Assembly (NCBI GenBank): GCA_003153055.1 | Contig: PMBV01000063.1 | Span: 1-27,884 of the forward strand | Direction of reading: 5' to 3' | Length of the DNA stretch: 27,884 bases | Source of the DNA: Myxococcales bacterium | Lineage (GTDB): Bacteria; Myxococcota; Myxococcia; Myxococcales; Myxococcaceae | Shown here: in pieces, positions 23,898 to 27,884 of the stretch | Numbering within the stretch: the stretch's first letter is position 1 | Layout: every line of letters begins with the position of its first letter | Made by a program: the position numbers and the translations under genes | The notes under the pieces: model-generated | Told to the model about the DNA's origin: nothing | What the model saw: only the letters and a program-made list of their open reading frames with translations | Databases searched by the model: none

Positions 23898-24887
23898 ATG
23901 TTCATCGCGCTCAGTGTGCTGGCCCTCACCCTCGCTGCCCCGCCCCCTGCCTCGGAGAAGCCCGTGAAAGCCCCCGTTGACGAGCTCAAGAAGAAGCTGA
24001 CCCAGGAGCAGTTCCACGTGACGCAGGAGTGCGGCACCGAGCCGGCTTTCCGCAATGCCTACTGGAACAACCACGAGGCGGGGCTCTACGTCGACGTGGT
24101 GTCGGGCGAGGTGCTCTTCTCGTCACTCGACAAGTTCGATTCCGGCACCGGCTGGCCGTCCTTCACCCGGCCCCTCGAGCCCAACGTGGTGGAGAAGGTC
24201 GACGGCACCCACGGCATGGAGCGAACCGAGGTGCGCTCCAAGCGGGCCGACTCGCACCTGGGCCACGTGTTCCCCGATGGCCCAACAGACACCGGTGGCC
24301 TGAGGTACTGCATCAACTCGGCGTCGCTGCGGTTCGTGCCGGTCGCCAAGCTGGAGGTCGAGGGCTACGGCCGGTACCTCTCGCTCTTCTCAGCGCCAAA
24401 GACCGAGGTGGCCATTCTGGCGGGGGGCTGCTTCTGGGGCATGGAGGATCTGCTCCGGAAGATTCCCGGAGTGGTGAAGATAGAGGTCGGCTACACCGGA
24501 GGGACCCTCGCGAACCCGAAGTATGAGGACACGCACGACGGTCGCTCGGGGCACGCCGAGGCCGTGAAGGTGACCTTCGACCCGGCTCGTCTGTCGTACG
24601 AGACGCTGCTCGAGAAGTGGTTCTTCCGAATTCACGACCCGACCACCGCGAACCGGCAGGGCAACGACGTCGGCACTCAGTACCGCTCGGCCATCTTCTA
24701 CTCCGACGAGACGCAGCGAAAGGTGGCCGAGGCGGTGAAGGCCCGGGTCGACGCATCGGGCAAGTGGAAGAAGCCCGTCGTCACCCAGGTCGTGGCCGCG
24801 TCCACGTGGTGGTCCGCCGAGGATTACCATCAGGACTACCTGGTCAAGCACCCCGATGGCTACACCTGCCACTACCTCCGTGAGTGA
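23898..24887 (+). CDS. msrBA: Periplasmic MsrB-MsrA fusion, methionine sulfoxide reductase
   Basis: A 329-residue exported bifunctional repair enzyme. GGAGG lies 9 nt before ATG 23898. Residues 1-14 are a hydrophobic export signal without the usual N-terminal Lys/Arg. MsrB is at about 28-160: catalytic Cys138 ([11 protein letters not shown]) and [10 protein letters not shown] are present. The zinc CxxC pairs are absent (VDVVSGE instead) and the common Cys of FDSGCGWPSF is Thr84, so Cys45 (QECGTEP) is the likely resolving Cys. MsrA is at about 168-329: catalytic Cys178 in GGCFWG and a recycling Cys324 near the end (GYTCHYLRE). Together they reduce R- and S-methionine sulfoxide. The B-A order is the less common arrangement; A-B fusions are the usual form. 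Confidence 0.94.
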   Translation: MFIALSVLALTLAAPPPASEKPVKAPVDELKKKLTQEQFHVTQECGTEPAFRNAYWNNHEAGLYVDVVSGEVLFSSLDKFDSGTGWPSFTRPLEPNVVEKVDGTHGMERTEVRSKRADSHLGHVFPDGPTDTGGLRYCINSASLRFVPVAKLEVEGYGRYLSLFSAPKTEVAILAGGCFWGMEDLLRKIPGVVKIEVGYTGGTLANPKYEDTHDGRSGHAEAVKVTFDPARLSYETLLEKWFFRIHDPTTANRQGNDVGTQYRSAIFYSDETQRKVAEAVKARVDASGKWKKPVVTQVVAASTWWSAEDYHQDYLVKHPDGYTCHYLRE

Positions 24888-25020
24888 GGCGAAGGACCCT
24901 GTGCTTCCGGCCTCCTAGCCTCGGTGACGACACCTGGGCTCATGGCGCTGATCGCAACAACCTCGCCATCCTCGGCGCCGATCCCTGGCGACGCTCTTTC
25001 GACCAGCGCCCTAACACCGG

Positions 25021-25050
25021 GCGCCTCCGGGCTGTCTTGACACAAGGCGC
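25021..25050 (+). promoter_or_regulatory. Hairpins covering the Shine-Dalgarno of the sigma factor gene
   Basis: GCGCCT (25021-25026) is perfectly complementary to AGGCGC (25045-25050), which abuts the ATG and includes the SD core AAGG. A second, competing hairpin is CTTG (25036-25039) with CAAG (25043-25046), loop ACA. Either fold would hide the ribosome-binding site. A TTGACA-like sequence at 25038-25043 is too close to the ATG to be a -35. Confidence 0.35.
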
Positions 25051-25575
25051 ATGTCTCTCGATCTCGATGACCGCACTCTCGTCACCCGTGCGCGCCAAGG
25101 CGACGCGGGTGCATTCGAGGCGCTCGTGCGCCGGCATCTGAGGGCGACGATCGCCGTGGGGCTGTCGGTGCTACGAAACGTCGCCGATGCGGAAGACATC
25201 GCCCAGGACGCCATGGTGACGGCTTTCGCGTCGCTCGACAGTTGCCGCGATCCCGCTCGGTTTTCGGGGTGGCTCCTCACCATCGTGCGCAACAAGGCGC
25301 TCAATCGTCTGGGCCAGCGGCGAGAGACCGAGGCCCGGCTCGAGGAAGGCGTGGCGGGTGACGTGGAGCAGGTCATCGCCCGTCAGCAACTGTTGGCTGG
25401 GCTGTCACGGCTGTCGGAGGTCCAGCGCGAGGTGGTGCTCCTGCACGACCTCGAGTCGTGGACCCATGGGGAGATCGCCAGCGCCCTCGACATCACCGAG
25501 GTCAATTCCCGGCAGCACCTGTTTGTCGCGCGCAAGGCGATGCGCGAGTTCCTCGAAGAGGCCGAACATGAGTGA
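25051..25575 (+). CDS. ECF-type RNA polymerase sigma factor
   Basis: A 174-residue sigma-70 family factor with only regions 2 and 4, the ECF architecture. Region 2 runs from about 12 to 85: LVTRARQGDAGAFEALVRR, then NVADAEDIAQDAMVTAF and FSGWLLTIVRNKALNRL. Region 4 is about 113-168, with the helix-turn-helix VVLLHDLESWTHGEIASALD. The SD is a short AAGG 3 nt from ATG and lies in a possible hairpin. Its last 8 nt overlap the next gene, a one-TM protein that should be its anti-sigma factor. No ECF-type -35/-10 pair is obvious in the 163 bp upstream, so autoregulation cannot be shown from sequence alone. Confidence 0.93.
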   Translation: MSLDLDDRTLVTRARQGDAGAFEALVRRHLRATIAVGLSVLRNVADAEDIAQDAMVTAFASLDSCRDPARFSGWLLTIVRNKALNRLGQRRETEARLEEGVAGDVEQVIARQQLLAGLSRLSEVQREVVLLHDLESWTHGEIASALDITEVNSRQHLFVARKAMREFLEEAEHE

Positions 25576-25894
25576 CAACAAGATTGACTTCAGCACGATC
25601 GACCCGTCACGTGACGTGAAGCGCTGGGAGCGGATGATCGCTCGCACCGCCGAGCGGGGCCTGGCGGCTCGTCTCGAGGCCAGGGCGTCCGTGACGGTCG
25701 AGCTCGCGCGCCTCTCCTGGCCGTTGACGACGGTGGCGGCCATCGTGGTGGCCATGGCGCTGGTGTTGGCCCTCGGGTCTCGGAGCACGGTGACGCCAGG
25801 GTCGTTGACGGCCGACTCGGTGTCGGAGTGGGCGAACACCGGAGAGATCCCCCGGAGTGTGGACGTCGTGGCTCTCACCGGAGACGGGCTGTGA
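25568..25894 (+). CDS. Probable anti-sigma factor, single-pass membrane protein
   Basis: A 108-residue protein with a 50-residue basic, helical cytosolic N-terminus (SRDVKRWERMIARTAERGL), one transmembrane segment at 51-70 (WPLTTVAAIVVAMALVLALG) and a 38-residue periplasmic tail. The ATG 25568 overlaps the sigma gene by 8 nt, as is usual for sigma/anti-sigma pairs. It lacks the zinc-binding HxxxCxxC motif of ZAS-type anti-sigma factors. Its small size and architecture recall CnrY-like anti-sigma factors. The identification rests on position, topology and overlap rather than sequence similarity. The stop overlaps the start of the next gene (GTGA). Confidence 0.78.
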   Translation: MSDNKIDFSTIDPSRDVKRWERMIARTAERGLAARLEARASVTVELARLSWPLTTVAAIVVAMALVLALGSRSTVTPGSLTADSVSEWANTGEIPRSVDVVALTGDGL

Positions 25895-26295
25895 GCGCGC
25901 GCTCCTCGAAGTGGCGGCTGGGCCTGGTCGTGCTGGCGATCTTCGTCGCGGGTGGGGCCACGGGCATCGCCGCGCACCCGTTGTTTCGCCCTCCTCCGCC
26001 GGGCCCGCATGGGCCACCGCCGTGGCTGCGAGACCTCGAGCTGTCCGAGGAGCAGCGGGTGTCGGCCAAGTCGATCTTCGAGCGCCACCGGGCCGATGTC
26101 GACGCCATCATGCACGACATCTTCCCGAGGATTCGTGCCCGCACCGAGCAGATGGAGCAGGAGCTGAAAGCGATTCTCACGCCGGCCCAGGTGGCCAAGC
26201 TCGAGGAGATTCGCGCCCACCGGCCGCCGCGACCACCACCTGGTTCGATGTTCGACGGCCCGCCGCCTCCACCCGAGGGGCGTGACCCGCCCTAA
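25891..26295 (+). CDS. Spy/CpxP-like periplasmic sensor, membrane-anchored
   Basis: A 134-residue protein. The start is GTG 25891 in a 4-nt GTGA overlap; the longer frame to 25828 would run through the anti-sigma gene. Residues 10-27 form an uncleaved anchor or signal segment, and the rest is periplasmic. The core (46-112) is a helical hairpin with LSEEQ (51-55) and LTPAQ (96-100), the LTxxQ motif pair of CpxP/Spy and of heavy-metal sensors such as CnrX. It is flanked by Pro/Gly-rich segments: RPPPPGPHGPPP (33-44) and RPPRPPPGSMFDGPPPPP (111-128). His30, His40, His66 and His75 are possible metal ligands. With the upstream pair it resembles the CnrY-CnrX-CnrH layout in a different gene order; signal and metal are not known. 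Confidence 0.8.
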   Translation: MSARSSKWRLGLVVLAIFVAGGATGIAAHPLFRPPPPGPHGPPPWLRDLELSEEQRVSAKSIFERHRADVDAIMHDIFPRIRARTEQMEQELKAILTPAQVAKLEEIRAHRPPRPPPGSMFDGPPPPPEGRDPP

Positions 26296-26356
26296 CGCTG
26301 GGCAGTCTTCGCCGGTCACTCTCGTCGACAACGCCACACCGCTCGAGGAGAGAGAC

Positions 26357-26926
26357 ATGAGAGACACGCCGCTGGGAATCGTCGTCTGGACACTGATGGT
26401 GGCCGCGCCTGCTGGCGCGTGGGATCGCGGGTCTGGCCCGCCGCAAGAAGCAGTGACGGCCTGCGCGAGCCTGACGGCCAACGCGGCGTGCAGCTTCGCC
26501 ATGGGAGACCGGAGCGTGACGGGGACCTGTGAGACGCCGCCGGGAGGAAGCGCGCTCGCCTGCCGGCCCAGCGGCCCTCCGCCTGGCCACGGCCACCGCG
26601 GCCCTCCGCAGGAGGCGCTGACGGCCTGCGCGAGCCTGACGGCCAACGCGGCGTGCAGCTTCTCGATGGGAGACCGGAGCGTGACGGGGACCTGTGAAAC
26701 GCCGCCGGGAGGAAGCGCGCTCGCCTGTCGGCCCGGCGGTCCTCCGCCGGGTCACCACGGGCCGCCCGAGGAAGCCGTGAAGGCCTGCGCCGGTCTCTCT
26801 GCGAACACCGCCTGTGCGTTCACGCACGGCTCGACGAACCTCACCGGCACCTGCGTCGCGTCTCCAGGTGAGTCGACGGGCTCGCTGGCTTGCCGACCGG
26901 ATCACCTGCCGCCGATGGGGCCGTGA
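26357..26926 (+). CDS. Secreted protein with three tandem four-cysteine repeats and Pro/His linkers
   Basis: A 189-residue exported protein. The start ATG 26357 has GGAG 6 nt upstream. The signal peptide ends near AAPAGA (residue 21). The mature part is three repeats of 53-55 residues, each with four Cys: 36/45/58/69, 91/100/113/124 and 144/153/166/179. The pattern is C-x3-L-x2-N-x2-C-x6-8-G/S-x-x-x-TGTC-x2-PG-x-x-x-LACRP, so two disulfides per repeat are likely. Linkers are Pro/Gly/His-rich (GPPPGHGHRG and GPPPGHHGPP). Such CxxL...TGTC...LAC repeats occur in small secreted proteobacterial proteins of unknown function. It lies 61 nt after the Spy-like sensor gene and is probably in the same operon, as effector or target of the sigma pathway; metal binding by the linkers is only a guess. 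Confidence 0.8.
   Translation: MRDTPLGIVVWTLMVAAPAGAWDRGSGPPQEAVTACASLTANAACSFAMGDRSVTGTCETPPGGSALACRPSGPPPGHGHRGPPQEALTACASLTANAACSFSMGDRSVTGTCETPPGGSALACRPGGPPPGHHGPPEEAVKACAGLSANTACAFTHGSTNLTGTCVASPGESTGSLACRPDHLPPMGP
26438..26923 (+). repeat. Tandem coding repeats, period 165 then 159 bp
   Basis: Three in-frame units at about 26438-26602, 26603-26761 and 26762-26923. Units 1 and 2 are nearly identical in DNA: the block starting TGACGGCCTGCGCGAGCCTG at 26454 recurs at 26619 with only a few substitutions, for example GCC versus TCG before ATGGG. Unit 3 has diverged at DNA and protein level. This points to a recent duplication of unit 1 or 2. Confidence 0.9.
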
Positions 26927-27014
26927 CGGCGGGTCCGTGGACGGATCTCGGAGGCCGGTGTCCTGCGCGCTCTCGAGCGCTTGATGGGCGAGCGCGCTTA
27001 CTCCGAGCCCGGGC

Positions 27015-27728
27015 TCAGACCCCGCACGCCGCTGCGACGTCGTCCCGGTAGGCGAGCCACGCGGTGAGCGCTTCCTCGAGGGCGTCGAGGATCGCCGCGT
27101 GCTGGCCCTCGGGGACGTGATCGAGCAACACCCTCCACGCGGCGACGCGGTGAAGGCCCTCGACCCGCCGGTGTGCTTGGGTCAGGGCGAGGCTGGCCAC
27201 CGGGAGGCCGTAATGCACGACGAGTGGGTGGGCTTCGAGTGGCGTCGTCTCGACGATTCCCAGGGGAGGGGAGAAGAGCGCTCGTTCCGCGGGCGTGCCT
27301 TCGATGAAGAGGGTGACGACAGCCGCGGCGACCGCCCACCCACGGCGCAGGGTCAGCTCGTCGAGGCGCTCACGGTAGTGCGTGGCCGCTGGGAGCAGCG
27401 CCACGTGCTCGAAGCGAGTCAGGTCGAAGCCCAGGCCCCGGGGGTATTCGAGGAACAGCTCGGGGTGCGGACGCCCTGCGGCGATGCCACCTGTCTCCTC
27501 TTCGTACAGGTTCTCCGCGAGCTCGCGTCGCACCGCCGCGATGGGGCACTGCACGTAGGCGCGCCCGACGAGCACCGGGAAGTCCCGCACGTACACCGCG
27601 TACTCCTGCTCGAGGTGGACGTGGAGGAGGTGCTTGGGGACGCGCCCCGAGGTGAAGGCTGGCCAGGCGCGGTGGCGCTTGCGTTCCATGAGGCGAAGGA
27701 GCGCCTCCCGGAACTCTTCGCGAGTCAT
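27015..27728 (-). CDS. Heme-oxygenase-like diiron enzyme (PqqC/CADD-like, HDO superfamily)
   Basis: A 237-residue helical enzyme of the PqqC/TENA/CADD fold. Start ATG 27728 with GAGG 7 nt upstream; the open frame to 27872 adds low-complexity sequence. Helix signatures are YAVYVRDFPVLVGRA, ELAENLYEEETGG (69-81) and HPEL. Probable iron ligands are Glu76-78, His88, Glu143 (LFIEGT) and the H-x3-[D/E]-x2-H motif at His186, Glu190 and His193. In CADD the middle residue is Asp; here it is Glu. The substrate is unknown: relatives oxidise amino acids or fatty acids, cleave C-C or C-N bonds, or act in pABA formation. No pqq or thi genes are near. It converges with the sigma cassette, 88 bp away, and may not be functionally linked. 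Confidence 0.85.
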   Translation of the reverse strand: MTREEFREALLRLMERKRHRAWPAFTSGRVPKHLLHVHLEQEYAVYVRDFPVLVGRAYVQCPIAAVRRELAENLYEEETGGIAAGRPHPELFLEYPRGLGFDLTRFEHVALLPAATHYRERLDELTLRRGWAVAAAVVTLFIEGTPAERALFSPPLGIVETTPLEAHPLVVHYGLPVASLALTQAHRRVEGLHRVAAWRVLLDHVPEGQHAAILDALEEALTAWLAYRDDVAAACGV

Positions 27729-27884
27729 CGGGGGACCTCGAGAAGTGCGTTGCCTCTCGATGGGGAGCTGATGCGCACCGCCACAGCTTCTCCGACGGAG
27801 CGCCGTGCTGCAAGGTGCCCTGAACCTCGGCGCCGACCTCGAGGCCGGGCCACTCCCCAGCCCTGTCATCACGGAGTACTGATT

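Noticed and set aside
25038..25043. TTGACA box upstream of the sigma factor gene
   Set aside because: It lies 7 nt before the ATG, leaving no space for a -10 and start site for this gene.
26965..26997. Inverted repeat GCGCGCTC / GAGCGCGC between the Cys-repeat and HDO genes
   Set aside because: Eight-bp stem with a 17-nt loop lies well placed between convergent genes, but no T-tract follows on either strand; not called as a terminator.
27729..27884. Extension of the HDO frame to 27872 and possible gene at the right edge
   Set aside because: The extra N-terminal residues are low complexity and skip a good SD at the ATG 27728. No other frame in the last 156 bp has a start, domain or convincing codon use.

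Overview
The window is about 28 kb of GC-rich bacterial chromosome, and the gene content points to Myxococcota. Pointers are an Oar-like TonB-dependent receptor, a pseudo-receiver/coiled-coil/DUF4388 scaffold protein, Cys-rich lipoproteins with a DDDCC motif, a beta-helix lipoprotein and strong G/C use at third codon positions. This placement is an inference from gene families, not a database match. Coding density is high. I see no rRNA, tRNA, CRISPR array, insertion sequence or prophage.

Layout. At 1-1786 are the end of a TonB-dependent outer-membrane receptor and a coupled exported Cys-containing protein, closed by a strong intrinsic terminator. At 1889-3445 is a radical SAM protein. Convergent to it, at 3451-5018 on the minus strand, is a two-gene envelope operon: a LolA-like exported protein, then a PorV/FadL-like outer-membrane barrel whose start is probably a CTG in a CTGA overlap. 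At 5141-6157 is an Rpn-type PD-(D/E)XK nuclease, facing a PAP2 phosphatase and priA (6168-9015, minus). At 9218-13939, divergent from priA, is a 1573-residue scaffold-like protein. Then come def, convergent nth, and an M23 lipoprotein coupled to a 129-residue unknown. An HU gene and a beta-helix lipoprotein diverge from a control region holding five GATC-centred decamers. A 341-bp stretch without a convincing gene precedes an MpaA-like peptidase, an orphan DUF1778 antitoxin, and a head-to-head remnant of a GNAT gene. An alpha/beta hydrolase, pssA, an ABC-F ATPase and a periplasmic MsrB-MsrA fusion follow.

The right end (25051-26926) is the most system-like part. An ECF sigma factor, a one-TM probable anti-sigma factor and a Spy/CpxP-like membrane-anchored sensor overlap by 8 and 4 nt. 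Sixty-one nt later comes a secreted protein made of three four-Cys repeats joined by Pro/His linkers. The sensor and the repeat protein share Pro/Gly/His-rich segments, which suggests an envelope stress or metal-sensing module with its own effector. A heme-oxygenase-like diiron enzyme gene (27015-27728) converges on it.

The two best candidates for undescribed biology are this sigma cassette and the 9218-13939 protein. In the latter both conserved catalytic modules have lost their key residue: the receiver phospho-acceptor Asp is Gln, and the J-domain HPD is HPL. That fits a structural or polarity scaffold rather than an enzyme.
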